A stretch of 64,000 bases of DNA from Osedax frankpressi (GCA_964035775.1 CAXIVS010000020.1:62001-126000), one strand, 5' to 3'; shown: positions 52,656-64,000, counted from the first letter of the stretch. Notes: generated by a model from the sequence alone, not told the origin. Numbers and translations are program-made.

Positions 52656-52722
52656 GGCGCGGGCAGTGTAGTGGTTAGCGCATCCGACTGGCACGCCGGC
52701 GGCCCGGGTTTAATACACAGAC
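52656..52722 (+). mobile_element. tRNA-like / SINE-head relic (copy 29, B type)
   Basis: Same relic in a B unit, here with the better A box CAGTGTAGTGG (one mismatch, C for T at the first base). The changed B box GGTTTAATACA is the same as in A copies, so that change predates the split of the two subfamilies. Confidence 0.6.
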
Positions 52723-52989
52723 GTAACGAGCCTGTTATATTTGGTATAACAAACAATACACAGAGGCTGACATTGTTGTAGTGTGCGACTGGCGGTGCAA
52801 TGCTATGCGGCACGCACATTGGCATACCTCCTACATAAATGTACCCTAATGTCGCACAGGCCGCTATACCATTATACAACGGTAGAACTATGTGTGATCC
52901 GAATGGACAAATACGCTAGCGCAAGTTCAGTCCTCGGAGGAAAGAAGAGGAGGAGAAAGAAACCGATAACCCCATTTGTTTTAGATCAA

Positions 52990-53062
52990 CGACGTCGCCA
53001 TCTTGAAATTTGACGTCGCCGGAAACGAAGATGGCGCGTCTGCGTTATTGTCGTGACGTCAC
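52990..53062 (+). promoter_or_regulatory. CpG-rich promoter-like block, B type with extra YY1-like site
   Basis: Same block in a B unit. CGCCATCTT at 52,996-53,004 is an exact reverse AAGATGGCG, and AAGATGGCG follows on the forward strand at 53,028-53,036. The CRE GTGACGTCAC is at 53,053-53,062, the same +484 offset as in A units. B units therefore have two opposed YY1-like sites here, where A units have one. Confidence 0.5.
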
Positions 53063-53816
53063 ACTAGGTGTGTCGTCTCCCGAACAGGCGCCATTTTTAC
53101 GGCGCGCAGCCGAACGCTGGCAAGAGGTGCCATCCAGTTACCTTAGAGTAATCTCCACAGCTTCGCTGTGGGATTGGTGACTTTGGCGTCAATGGGGTGA
53201 AGGAAGTTTGTCATCGTACATATGATACACTCTTTTTATTGTGTTTTTTTCAGGTGTCTTCGCCTGGCGATGATGCTCACCTGTCCACGGTTGACGACTT
53301 CTGGCAGCACCATTGACTGCCCAGGCCCAAAGTTGTGAAGATGGCGACGCGGGACAACCATTTGACAGTGCGTTAAGCCTTGTTTATATCGAGTACAGCC
53401 CCTTCGTGCAGTTTAGTATAACGTGTCGATGTTGTTGAGAATTTAAGCCGATAATCAGGAGAATCAAAGATAGCTTGAAACATATATATTTATCATAACA
53501 AGTGCGACTGGACATTAGTTTTAATGATACAGTTCTCACAAACTCGAGAAAACAACCGGAACGGTTTACAAGAGGCTGGATCTACGTAGCTTTCACGCTA
53601 TGTGATTGAACAAAGGTGATATAATGAAGTTGGTTTATACTTCGGATCATGTCCTCGCTATCCTTCCAGATGGTGCATTTTAGTGTCAAGGGATGTATCC
53701 CCTTGCTGTGTTATGGGTTTTGTGTTATCGAATGTGGTATAATTGTATTCAGAAGTAAATTGCGTGGATACAATGCAAAGCAGCCAACTATACCTTGAGA
53801 GGGGGCACCGTAACAC

Positions 53817-53825
53817 CGCCATCTT
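53817..53825 (-). promoter_or_regulatory. B-specific reverse YY1-like site
   Basis: CGCCATCTT here (reverse AAGATGGCG) is the fourth such motif of a B unit. A units read CGCCACCTT at the same place, one base away from the motif. Confidence 0.4.
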
Positions 53826-54443
53826 GTGAGTGAGCTTCTGTTGCACTAGGGCAACTTCGATACATTAATTGTAGTTTTTCAAAATAAGAATGTCAACATA
53901 TGATGCTAAAATGGGGCACATGAAACGCAATTTTTACAACAAGAGGCCGATATAGCTCCGCGGAATGTATTTTGACATTAACATGCGTAAGCATCATTCG
54001 CGCGAATGTCACACACATTCTCGCATGCTCACATACACCCACTCAATACCGTTATATTTCTTTGCTATCACAGCAAGCAGAACGCATTATCACTGTATAG
54101 AGTATACTAAGGAACCAGTGTGCAAGGGCAACCGCCAGCCAGGCGCTCTGCTATAATATAACTCACATAATATAAATCACATAATACACATTTGATTGAT
54201 ATTCCTCGAGAAACAAGTGCAAGATCATTCGATCTTTTGAGACCAATATTTGTCGCAATCACACGCTTATCGGTGCGCGGAATTGTATCTAAGTAGTGAT
54301 GGAGACCGGTACTAATTTTAAGTTTAAATACTGGCCAAACTTCTATTTTCAGAGGCCAAGGTGGAAAGCTTGAGAAATTGAAAACTAATCAAAGAGTGGT
54401 ATATGCCATGTACATTGCGTTGTATACGACGACAAGAATATGA

Positions 54444-56317
54444 ATGCTGTACAATTTCCGAGTAGAATTCGGCACTTATGTAGAATGCGAGCCCACTTCA
54501 ATTGTTCCTACATTTCAAACTTCAACACGAGGCGCGGGCAGTGTAGTGGTTAGCGCATCCGACTGGCACGCCGGCGTCCCGGGTTTAATACACAGACGTA
54601 ACGAGCCTGTTATATTTGGTATAACAAACAATAGACAGAGGCTGACATTGTTGTAGTGTGCGACTGGCGGTGCAATGCTATGCGGCACGCACATTGGCAA
54701 ACCTCCTACATAAATGTACCCTAATGTCGCACAGGCCGCTATACCATTAAACAACGGTAGAACTATGTGTGATCCGAATGGACAAATACGGTAGCGCAAG
54801 TTCAGTCCTCTGAGGAAAGAAGAGGAGGAGAAAGAAACCGATAACCCCATTTGTTTTAGATCAACGACGTCGCCATCTTGAAATTTGACGTCGCCGGAAA
54901 CGAAGATGGCGCGTCTGCGTTATTGTCGTGACGTCACACTAGGTGTGTCGTCTCCCGAACAGGCGCCATTTTTACGGCGCGCAGCCGAACGCTGGCAAGA
55001 GGTGCCATCCAGTTACCTTAGAGTAATCTCCACAGCTTCGCTGTGGGATTGGTGACTTTGGCGTCAATGGGGTGAAGGAAGTTTGTCATCGTACATATGA
55101 TACACTCTTTTTATTGTGTTTTTTTCAGGTGTCTTCGCCTGGCGATGATGCTCACCTGTCCACGGTTGACGACTTCTGGCAGCACCATTGACTGCCCAGG
55201 CCCAAAGTTGTGAAGATGGCGACGCCGGACAACATTTTGACAGTGCGTTAAGCCTTGTTTATATCGAGTACAGCCCTTCGTGCAGTTTAGTATAACGTGT
55301 CGATGTTGTTGAGAATTTAAGCCGATAATCAGGAGAATCAAAGATAGCTTGAAACATATATATTTATCATAACAAGTGCGACTGGACATTAGTTTTAATG
55401 ATACAGTTCTCACAAACTCGAGAAAACAACCGGAACGGTTTACAAGAGGCTGGATCTACGTAGCTTTCACGCTATGTGATTGAACAGAGGTGATATAATG
55501 AAGTTGGTTTATACTTCGGATCATGTCCTCGCTATCCTTCCAGATGGTGCATTTTAGTGTCAAGGGATGTATCCCCTTGCTGTGTTATGGGTTTTGTTTT
55601 ATCGAATGTGGTATAATTGTATTCAGAAGTAAATTGCGTGGATACAATGCAAAGCAGCCAACTATACCTAGAGAGGGGGCACCGTAACACCGCCATCTTG
55701 TGAGTGAGCTTCTGTTGCACTAGGGCAACTTCGATACATTAATTGTAGTTTTTCAAAATAAGAATGTCAACATATGATGCTAAAATGGGGCACATGAAAC
55801 GCAATTTTTACAACAAGAGGCCGATATAGCGCCGCGGAATGTATCTTGACATTAACATGCGTAAGCATCATTCGCGCGAATGTCACACACATTCTCGCAT
55901 GCTCACATACACCCACTCAATACCGTTATATTTCTTTGCTATCACAGCAAGCAGAACGCATTACCACTGTATACATTATACTAAGGAACCAGTATGCAAG
56001 GGCAACCGCCAGCCAGGCGCTCTGCTATAATATAACTCACATAATATAAATCACATAATACACATTTGATTGATATTCCTCGAGAAACAAGTGCAAGATC
56101 ATTCGATCTTTTGAGACCAATATTTGTCGCAATCACACGCTTATCGGTGCGCGGAATTGTATCTAAGTAGTGATGGAGACCGGTACTAATTTTAAGTTTA
56201 AATACTGGCCAAACTTCTATTTTCATAGGCCAAGGTGGAAAGCTTGAGAAATTGAAAACTAATAAAAGAGTGGTATATGCCATGTACATTGCGTTGTGTA
56301 CGACGACAAGAATATGA
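54444..56317 (+). repeat. Array copy 30 (1,874 bp, B)
   Basis: Partner of copy 26 at a shift of 7,500 bp, with every private mark shared in the lines compared. Confidence 0.95.
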
Positions 56318-58195
56318 ATGCTGTGCAATTTCCGAGTAGAATTCGACACTTATGTAGAATGCGAGCCCACTTCAATTGTTCCTACATTTCAAACTTCAAC
56401 ACGAGGCGCGGGCAGTGTAGTGGTTAGCGCATCCGACTGGCACGCCGGCGGCCCGGGTTTAATACACAGACGTAACGAGCCTGTTATATTTGGTATAACA
56501 AACAATAGACAGAGGCTGACATTGTTGTAGTGTGCGACTGGCGGTGCAATGCTATGCGGCACGCACATTGGCAAACCTCCTACATAAATGTACCCTAATG
56601 TCGCACAGGCCGCTATACCATTATACAACCGTAGAACTATGTGTGAACCGAATGGACAAATACGCTAGCGCAAGTTCAGACCTCGGAGGAAAGAAGAGGA
56701 GGAGAAAGAAACCGATAACCCCACTTGTTTTAGATCAACGACGTCGCCATCTTGAAATCTGACGTCGCCGGAAACGAAGATGGCGCGTCTGCGTTATTGT
56801 CGTGACGTCACATTAGGTGTGTCGTCTCCCGAACAGGCGCCATTTTTACTGCGCGCAGCCGAACGCTGGCAAGAGGTGCCATCCAGTTACCTTAGAGTAA
56901 TCTCCACAGCGTCGCTGTGGGATTGGTGACTTTGGCGTCAATGGGGTGAAGGAAGTTTGTCATCGTACATATGATAACACTCTTTTTATTGTTGTTTTTT
57001 TCAGGTGTCTTCGCCTGGCGATGATGCTCACCTGTCCACGGTTGACGACTTCTGGCAGCACCATTGACTGCCCAGGCCCAAAGTTGTGAAGATGGCGACG
57101 CGGGACAACCATTTGACAGTGCGTTAAGCCTTGTTTATATCGAGTACAGCCCCTTCGTGCAGTTTAGTATAACGTGTCGATGTTGTTGAGAATTTAAGCC
57201 GATAATCAGGAGAATCAAAGATAGTTTGAAACATATATATTTATCATAACAAGTGCGAGTGGACATTAGTTTTAATGATACAGTTCTCACAAACTCGAGA
57301 AAACAACCGGAACGGTTTACAAGAGGCTGGATCTACGTAGCTTTCAACGCTATGTGATTGAACAAAGGTGATATAATGAAGTTGGTTTATACTTCGGATC
57401 ATGTCCTCGCTATCCTTCCAGATGGTGCATTTTAGTGTCAAGGGATGTATCCCCTTGCTGTGTTATGGGTTTTGTGTTATCGAATGTGGTATAATTGTAT
57501 TCAGAAGTAAATTGCGTGGATACAATGCAAAGCAGCCAACTATACCTTGAGAGGGGGCACCGTAACACCGCCATCTTGTGAGTGAGCTTCTGTTGCACTA
57601 GGGCAACTTCGATACATTAATTGTAGTTTTTCAAAATAAGAATGTCAACATATGATGCTAAAATGGGGCACATGAAACGCAATTTTTACAACAAGAGGCC
57701 GATATAGCTCCGCGGAATGTATTTTGACATTAACATGCGTAAGCATCATTCGCGCGAATGTCACACACATTCTCGCATGCTCACATACACCCACTCAATA
57801 CCGTTATATTTCTTTGCTATCACAGCAAGCAGAACGCATTATCACTGTATACAGTATACTAAGGAACCAGTGTGCAAGGGCAACCGCCAGCCAGGCGCTC
57901 TGCTATAATATAACTCACATAATATAAATCACATAATACACATTTGATTGATATTCCTCGAGAAACAAGTGCAAGATCATTCGATCTTTTGAGACCAATA
58001 TTTGTCGCAATCACACGCTTATCGGTGCGCGGAATTGTATCTAAGTAGTGATGGAGACCGGTACTAATTTTAAGTTTAAATACTGGCCAAACTTCTATTT
58101 TCAGAGGCCAAGGTGGAAAGCTTGAGAAATTGAAAACTAATCAAAGAGTGGTATATGCCATGTACATTGCGTTGTATACGACGACAAGAATATGA
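56318..58195 (+). repeat. Array copy 31 (1,878 bp, B)
   Basis: Partner of copy 27 until about 57,346, where an extra A (CTTTCAACGCTATG) coincides with the end of the shared block. The remainder matches the type seen at 62,980-63,819. Confidence 0.95.
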
Positions 58196-60068
58196 ATGCC
58201 GTACAATTTCCGAGTAGAATTCGGCACTTATGTAGAATGCGAGCCCACTTCAATTGTTCCTACATTTCAAACTTCAACACGAGGCGCGGGCAGTGTAGTG
58301 GTTAGCGCATCCGACTGGCACGCCGGCGTCCGGGTTTAATACACAGACGTAACGAGCCTGTTATATTTGGTATAACAAACAATAGACAGAGGCTGACATT
58401 GTTGTAGTGTGCGACTGGCGGTGCAATGCTATGCGGCACGCACATTGGCATACCTCCTACATAAATGTACCCTAATGTCGCACAGGCCGCTATACCATTA
58501 TACAACGGTGGAACTATGTGTGATCCGAATGGACAAATACGCTAGCGCAAGTTCAGTCCTCGGAGGAAAGAAGAGGAGGAGAAAGAAACCGATAACCCCA
58601 TTTGTTTTAGATCAACGACGTCGCCATCTTGAAATTTGACGTCGCCGGAAACGAAGATGGCGCGTCTGCGTTATTGTCGTGACGTCACACTAGGTGTGTC
58701 GTCTCCCAAACAGGCGCCATTTTTAAGGCGCGCAGCCGAACGCTGGCAAGAGGTGCCATCCAGTTACCTTAGAGTAATCTCCACAGCTTCGCTGTGGGAT
58801 TGGTGACTTTGGCGTCAATGGGGTGAAGGAAGTTTGTCATCGTACATATGATACACTCTTTTTATTGTGTTATTTTCAGGTGTCTTCGCCTGGCGATGAT
58901 GCTCACCTGTCCACGGTTGACGACTTCTGGCAGCACCATTGACTGCCCAGGCCCAAAGTTGTGAAGATAGCGACGCGGGACAACCATTTGACAGTGCGTT
59001 AAGCCTTGTTTATATCGAGTACAGCCCTTCGTGCAGTTTAGTATAACGTGTCGATGTTGTTGAGAATTTAAGCCGATAATCAGGAGAATCAAAGATAGCT
59101 TGAAACATATATATTTATCATAACAAGTGCGACTGGACATTAGTTTTAATGATACAGTTCTCACAAACTCGAGAAAACAACCGGAACGGTTTACAAGAGG
59201 CTGGATCTACGTAGCTTTCACGCTATGTGATTGAACAGAGGTGATATAATGAAGTTGGTTTATACTTCGGATCATATCCTCGCTATCCTTCCAGATGGTG
59301 CATTTTAGTGTCAAGGGATGTATCCCCTTGCTGAGTTATGGGTTTTGTTTTATCGAATGTGGTATAATTGTATTCAGAAGTAAATTGCGTGGATACAATG
59401 CAAAGCAGCCAACTATACCTTGAGAGGGGGCACCGTAACACCGCCATCTTGTGAGTGAGCTTCTGTTGCACTAGGGCAACTTCGATACATTAATTGTAGT
59501 TTTTCAAAATAAGAATGTCAACATATGATGCTAAAATGGGGCACATGAATCGCAATTTTTACAACAAGAGGCCGATATAGCGCCGCGGAATGTATCTTGA
59601 CATTGACATGCGTAAGCATCATTCGCGCGAATGTCACACACATTCTCGCATGCTCACATACACCCACTCAATACCGTTATATTTCTTTGCTATCACAGCA
59701 AGCAGAACGCATTACCACTGTATACAGTATACTAAGGAACCAGTATGGAAGGGCAACCGCCAGCCAGGCGCTCTGCTATAATATAACTCACATAATATAA
59801 ATCACATAATACACATTTGATTGATATTCCTCGAGAAACAAGTGCAAGATCATTCGATCTTTTGAGACCAATATTTGTCGCAATCACACGCTTATCGGTG
59901 CGCGGAATTGTATCTAAGTAGTGATGGAGACCGGTACTAATTTTAAGTTTAAATACTGGCCAAACTTCTATTTTCATAGGCCAAGGTGGAAAGCTTGAGA
60001 AATTGAAAACTAATCAAAGAGTGGTATATGCCATGTACATTGCGTTGTATACGACGACAAGAATATGA
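58196..60068 (+). repeat. Array copy 32 (1,873 bp, B)
   Basis: Starts ATGCCGTACAATT, as copy 35 does three units on. Private changes are CGGCGTCCGGG (one base short), CTCCCAAACAGG, GAAGATAGCGACG (which breaks one AAGATGGCG) and GTGTTATTTTCAG. Confidence 0.95.
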
Positions 60069-61942
60069 ATGCTGTGCAATTTCCGAGTAGAATTCGGCAC
60101 TTATGTAGAATGCGAGCCCACTTCAATTGTTCCTACATTTCAAACTTCAACACGAGGAGCGGGCAGTGTAGTGGTTAGCGCATCCGACTGGCACGCCGGC
60201 GGCCCGGGTTTAATACACAGACGTAACGAGCCTGTTATATTTGGTATAACAAACCATACACAGAGGCTGACATTGTTGTAGTGTGCGACTGGCGGTGCAA
60301 TGCTATGCGGCACGCACATTGGCATACCTCTTACATAAATGTACCCTAATGTCGCACAGGCCGCTATACCATTATACAACGGTAGAACTATGTGTGATCC
60401 GAATGGACAAATACGCTAGCGCAAGTTCAGTCCTCGGAGGAAAGAAGAGGAGGAGAAAGAAACCGATAACCCCATTTGTTTTAGATCAACGACGTCGCCA
60501 TCTTGAAATTTGACGTCGCCGGAAACGAAGATGGCGCGTCTGCGTTATTGTCGTGACGTCACACTAAGTGTGTCGTCTCCCGAACAGGCGCCATTTTTAC
60601 GGCGCGCAGCCGAACGCTGGCAAGAGGTGCCATCCAGTTACCTTAGAGTAATCTCCACAGCTTCGCTGTGGGATTGGTGACTTTGGCGTCAATGGGGTGA
60701 AGGAAGTTTGTCATCGTACATATGATACATTCTTTTTATTGTGTTTTTTTCAGGTGTCTTCGCCTGGCGATGATGCTCACCTGTCCACGGTTGACGACTT
60801 CTGGCAGCACCATTGACTGCACAGGCCCAAAGTTGTGAAGATGGCGACGCCGGACAACCATTTGACAGTGCGTTAAGCCTTGTTTATATCGAGTACAGCC
60901 CTTCGTGCAGTTTAGTATAACGTGTCGATGTTGTTGAGAATTTAAGCCGATAATCAGGAGAATCAAAGATAGCTTGAAACATATATATTTATCATAACAA
61001 GTGCGACTGGACATTAGTTTTAATGATACAGTTCTCACAAACTCGAGAAAACAACCGGAACGGTTTACAAGAGGCTGGATCTACGTAGCTTTCACGCTAT
61101 GTGATTGAACAGAGGTGATATAATGAAGTTGGTTTATACTTCGGATCATGTCCTCGCTATCCTTCCAGATGGTGCATTTTAGTGTCAAGGGATGTATCCC
61201 CTTGCTGTGTTATGGGTTTTGTTTTATCGAATGTGGTATAATTGTATTCAGAAGTAAATTGCGTGGATACAATGCAAAGCAGCCAACTATACCTTGAGAG
61301 GGGGCACCGTAACACCGCCATCTTGTGAGTGAGCTTCTGTTGCACTAGGGCAACTTCGATACATTAATTGTAGTTTTTCAAAATAAGAATGTCAACATAT
61401 GATGCTAAAATGGGGCACATGAAACGCAATTTTTACAACAAGAGGCCGATATAGCGCCGCGGAATGTATCTTGACATTGACATGCGTAAGCATCATTCGC
61501 GCGAATGTCACACACATTATCGCATGCTCACATACACCCACTCAATACCGTTATATTTCTTTGCTATCACAGCAAGCAGAACGCATTACCACTGTATACA
61601 GTATACTAAGGAACCAGTATGGAAGGGCAACCGCCAGCCAGGCGCTCTGCTATAATATAACTCACATAATATAAATCACATAATACACATTTGATTGATA
61701 TTCCTCGAGAAACAAGTGCAAGATCATTCGATCTTTTGAGACCAATATTTGTCGCAATCACACGCTTATCGGTGCGCGGAATTGTATCTAAGTAGTGATG
61801 GAGACCGGTACTAATTTTAAGTTTAAATACTGGCCAAACTTCTATTTTCATAGGCCAAGGTGGAAAGCTTGAGAAATTGAAAACTAATCAAAGAGTGGTA
61901 TATGCCATGTACATTGCGTTGTATACGACGACAAGAATATGA
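60069..61942 (+). repeat. Array copy 33 (1,874 bp, B)
   Basis: Marks are AACACGAGGAGCGGG, ACAAACCATACAC, CCTCTTACATAAATG, CACACTAAGTGTG and ACACATTATCGCATG. Confidence 0.95.
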
Positions 61943-63819
61943 ATGCTGTGCAATTTCCGAGTAGAATTCGGCACTTATGTAGAATGCGAGCCCACTTCAA
62001 TTGTTCCTACATTTCAAACTTCAACACGAGGCGCGGGCAGTGTAGTGGTTAGCGCATCCGACTGGCACGCCGGCGGCCCGGGTTTAATACACATACGTAA
62101 CGAGCCTGTTATATTTGGTATAACAAACAATACACAGAGGCTGACATTGTTGTAGTGTGCGACTGGCGGTGCAATGCTATGCGGCACGCACATTGGCATA
62201 CCTCCTACATAAATGTACCCTAATGTCGCACAGGCCGCTATACCATTATACAACGGTAGAACTATGTGTGATCCGAATGGACAAATACGCTAGCGCAAGT
62301 TCAGTCCTCGGAGGAAAGAAGAGGAGGAGAAAGAAACCGATAACCCCATTTGTTTTAGATCAACGACGTCGCCATCTTGAAATTTGACGTCGCCGGAAAC
62401 GAAGATGGCGCGTCTGCGTTATTGTCGTGACGTCACACTAGGTGTGTCGTCTCCCGAACAGGCGCCATTTTTACGGCGCGCAGCCGAACGCTGGCAAGAG
62501 GTGCCATCCAGTTACCTTAGAGTAATCTCCACAGCTTCGCTGTGGGATTGGTGACTTTGGCCTCAATGGGGTGAAGGAAGTTTGTCATCGTACATATGAT
62601 ACACTCTTTTTATTGTGTTTTTTTCAGGTGTCTTCGCCTGGCGATGATGCTCACCTGTCCACGGTTGACGACTTCTGGCAGCACCATTGACTGCCCAGGC
62701 CCAAAGTTGTGAAGATGGCGACGCGGGTCAACCATTTGACAGTGCGTTAAGCCTTGTTTATATCGAGTACAGCCCCTTCGTGCAGTTTAGTATAACGTGT
62801 CGATGTTGTTGAGAATTTAAGCCGATAATCAGGAGAATCAAAGATAGCTTGAAACATATATATATTTATCATAACAAGTGCGACTGGACATTAGTTTTAA
62901 TGATACAGTTCTCACAAACTCGAGAAAACAACCGGAACGGTTTACAAGAGGCTGGATCTACGTAGCTTTCACGCTATGTGATTGAACAAAGGTGATATAA
63001 TGAAGTTGGTTTATACTTCGGATCATGTCCTCGCTATCCTTCCAGATGGTGCATTTTAGTGTCAAGGGATGTATCCCCTTGCTGTGTTATGGGTTTTGTG
63101 TTATCGAATGTGGTATAATTGTATTCAGAAGTAAATTGCGTGGATACAATGCAAAGCAGCCAACTATACCTTGAGAGGGGGCACCGTAACACCGCCATCT
63201 TGTGAGTGAGCTTCTGTTGCACTAGGGCAACTTCGATACATTAATTGTAGTTTTTCAAAATAAGAATGTCAACATATGATGCTAAAATGGGGCACATGAA
63301 ACGCAATTTTTACAACAAGAGGCCGATATAGCTCCGCGGAATGTATTTTGACATTAACATGCGTAAGCATCATTCGCGCGAATGTCACACACATTCTCGC
63401 ATGCTCACATACACCCACTCAATACCGTTATATTTCTTTGCTATCACAGCAAGCAGAACGCATTATCACTGTATACAGTATACTAAGGAACCAGTGTGCA
63501 AGGGCAACCGCCAGCCAGGCGCTCTGCTATAATATAACTCACATAATATAAATCACATAATACACATTTGATTGATATTCCTCGAGAAACAAGTGCAAGA
63601 TCATTCGATCTTTTGAGACCAATATTTGTCGCAATCACACGCTTATCGGTGCGCGGAATTGTATCTAAGTAGTGATGGAGACCGGTACTAATTTTAAGTT
63701 TAAATACTGGCCAAACTTCTATTTTCAGAGGCCAAGGTGGAAAGCTTGAGAAATTGAAAACTAATCAAAGAGTGGTATATGCCATGTACATTGCGTTGTA
63801 TACGACGACAAGAATATGA
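61943..63819 (+). repeat. Array copy 34 (1,877 bp, B)
   Basis: Last full copy. It has a 2-bp TA expansion (CATATATATATTTATC) and ACACATACGTAACG. Its 3' part (AACAAAGGTG, TTTTGTGTTATCG, ATAGCTCCGCGG) matches copy 31 at a shift of about 5,624 bp. Confidence 0.95.
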
Positions 63820-64000
63820 ATGCCGTACAATTTCCGAGTAGAATTCGGCACTTATGTAGAATGCGAGCCCACTTCAATTGTTCCTACATTTCAAACTTCA
63901 ACACGAGGCGCGGGCAGTGTAGTGGTTAGCGCATCCGACTGGCACGCCGGCGTCCCGGGTTTAATACACAGACGTAACGAGCCTGTTATATTTGGTATAA
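63820..64000 (+). repeat. Array copy 35, first 181 bp, cut by the window end
   Basis: Begins ATGCCGTACAATT and includes the tRNA-like relic and the start of the AT hairpin. It matches the start of copy 32 except for one C in the CCCGGG stretch. Confidence 0.95.

Larger units (their letters stand above)
52569..54443 (+). repeat. Array copy 29 (1,875 bp, B; reference B unit)
   Basis: Used below to place B-type regulatory motifs. Its 3' end (AACAAAGGTG, TTTTGTGTTATCG, ATAGCTCCGCGG, TATTTTGACATTAAC) is the left part of the 7,500-bp duplicated block. Confidence 0.95.
1..64000 (+). repeat. Macrosatellite array, unit about 1,875 bp, 34 full copies
   Basis: The same block recurs from end to end in one orientation. 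Anchor positions (ATGCTGTGCAA or variant) fall at 66, 1942, 3818, 5693, 7568, 9443, 11311, 13186, 15062, 16938, 18815, 20691, 22567, 24443, 26319, 28194, 30072, 31946, 33822, 35700, 37575, 39451, 41322, 43197, 45073, 46944, 48818, 50695, 52569, 54444, 56318, 58196, 60069, 61943 and 63820, a mean spacing of 1,875.1. Length differences come from small indels, mainly in a T-tract. By eye, neighbours differ by about one to a few percent. The unit does not resemble rDNA, histone, 5S or snRNA clusters. Its function is unknown. There is no unique sequence at either end, so total array size cannot be judged. Confidence 0.98.
28600..64000 (+). repeat. Subfamily B block (copies 16/17-35)
   Basis: These copies share GCCTTGTTTATATCG, TGAACA(G/A)AGG, GGTTTATACTTCGG, (A/G)GTAAATTGCG in place of AATAAATT, CCGCCATCTTGTGAGTG, CATACACCCACTC, ATCACAGCAAG, CACATAATACAC, AATATTTGTCGC, CCACGGTTGACG or a close variant, and CCATCTTG in the promoter-like block. 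Two first-half haplotypes occur within B. One is A-like (GTGAACCG, AGACCTCGG, CACATTAGG) in copies 16, 22, 25, 27 and 31, and partly in 18. The other (GTGATCCG, AGTCCTC, CACACTAGG or close) is found in most other B copies. The block is therefore a mosaic. Confidence 0.9.

Noticed and set aside
1-64000. rDNA spacer, 5S, histone, snRNA or spliced-leader cluster
   Set aside because: None of their conserved sequences is present in the unit on either strand.
1-64000. CRISPR array or bacterial origin
   Set aside because: Units are kilobase-long with no short repeat-spacer layout, no operons or ribosome binding sites, and animal-type motifs dominate.
1-64000. LTR element or virus-derived tandem array
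   Set aside because: No long frames, no reverse transcriptase, integrase or capsid-like motifs, no primer-binding site and no target-site duplication. Direct repetition here is the whole unit, not paired ends.
1-64000. Nucleosome-phased sub-periodicity (about 187 bp, ten per unit)
   Set aside because: The total length divides neatly, but I saw no internal repeat at that spacing.

Overview
The whole 64 kb window is one head-to-tail tandem array. It holds 34 complete copies of a unit of about 1,875 bp (range 1,868-1,878), plus a part-copy at each end (positions 1-65 and 63,820-64,000). All copies face the same way. No unique flanking DNA is visible, so the array runs past both ends. I used the motif ATGCTGTGCAA (or a close variant) as an arbitrary phase anchor for numbering; the true boundary of the ancestral unit is unknown. 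I find no convincing protein-coding gene. The many 60-120 codon frames recur only because the unit recurs, have no recognisable domain, and differ between copies mostly at amino-acid-changing positions.

Organism: a eukaryote, most likely an animal. The evidence is a large GC-mixed macrosatellite, a tRNA-derived SINE-like relic in every unit, animal-type promoter motifs (CRE, ETS-like and YY1-like AAGATGGCG) and polypyrimidine-AG signals. CpG is plentiful in the promoter-like block, which fits a genome or locus with little CpG methylation, such as many invertebrates. An arthropod or chelicerate is only a guess.

Unit layout (offset from anchor, + strand): about +87 to +153 tRNA-like relic with recognisable A and B boxes; +164 to +182 perfect AT-rich hairpin; +367 to +393 homopurine tract; +410 first TTTT, a possible Pol III stop; +421 to +493 CpG-rich promoter-like block with three GACGTC sites, CCGGAA, AAGATGGCG and a full CRE; +586 to +602 17-nt palindrome; +662 to +685 polypyrimidine tract with AG; about +770 second AAGATGGCG; +1119 to +1137 and +1272 to +1287 further hairpins; about +1585 to +1626 three degenerate 14-bp repeats; +1653 to +1668 hairpin followed by T. 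I see nothing recognisable in the rest of the second half.

Array structure: copies 1-15 (to about 28.1 kb) form subfamily A. Copies 17-35 form subfamily B, which differs from A at roughly 15-20 near-fixed sites, and copy 16 is the hinge. Both halves carry higher-order repeats: distant blocks match better than neighbours. Examples are 1-5.6 kb with 22.5-28.1 kb, 34.6-40.1 kb with 40.2-45.8 kb, and 46.06-49.85 kb with 53.56-57.35 kb; the last pair was identical in every line I compared. This is the pattern expected from unequal exchange or gene conversion. B copies carry four AAGATGGCG-type motifs where A copies carry two, so the array has two regulatory versions. The most interesting reading is a macrosatellite whose unit is a promoter-like cassette repeated about 34 times, possibly transcribed or acting as a binding platform. 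The sequence alone does not prove this.
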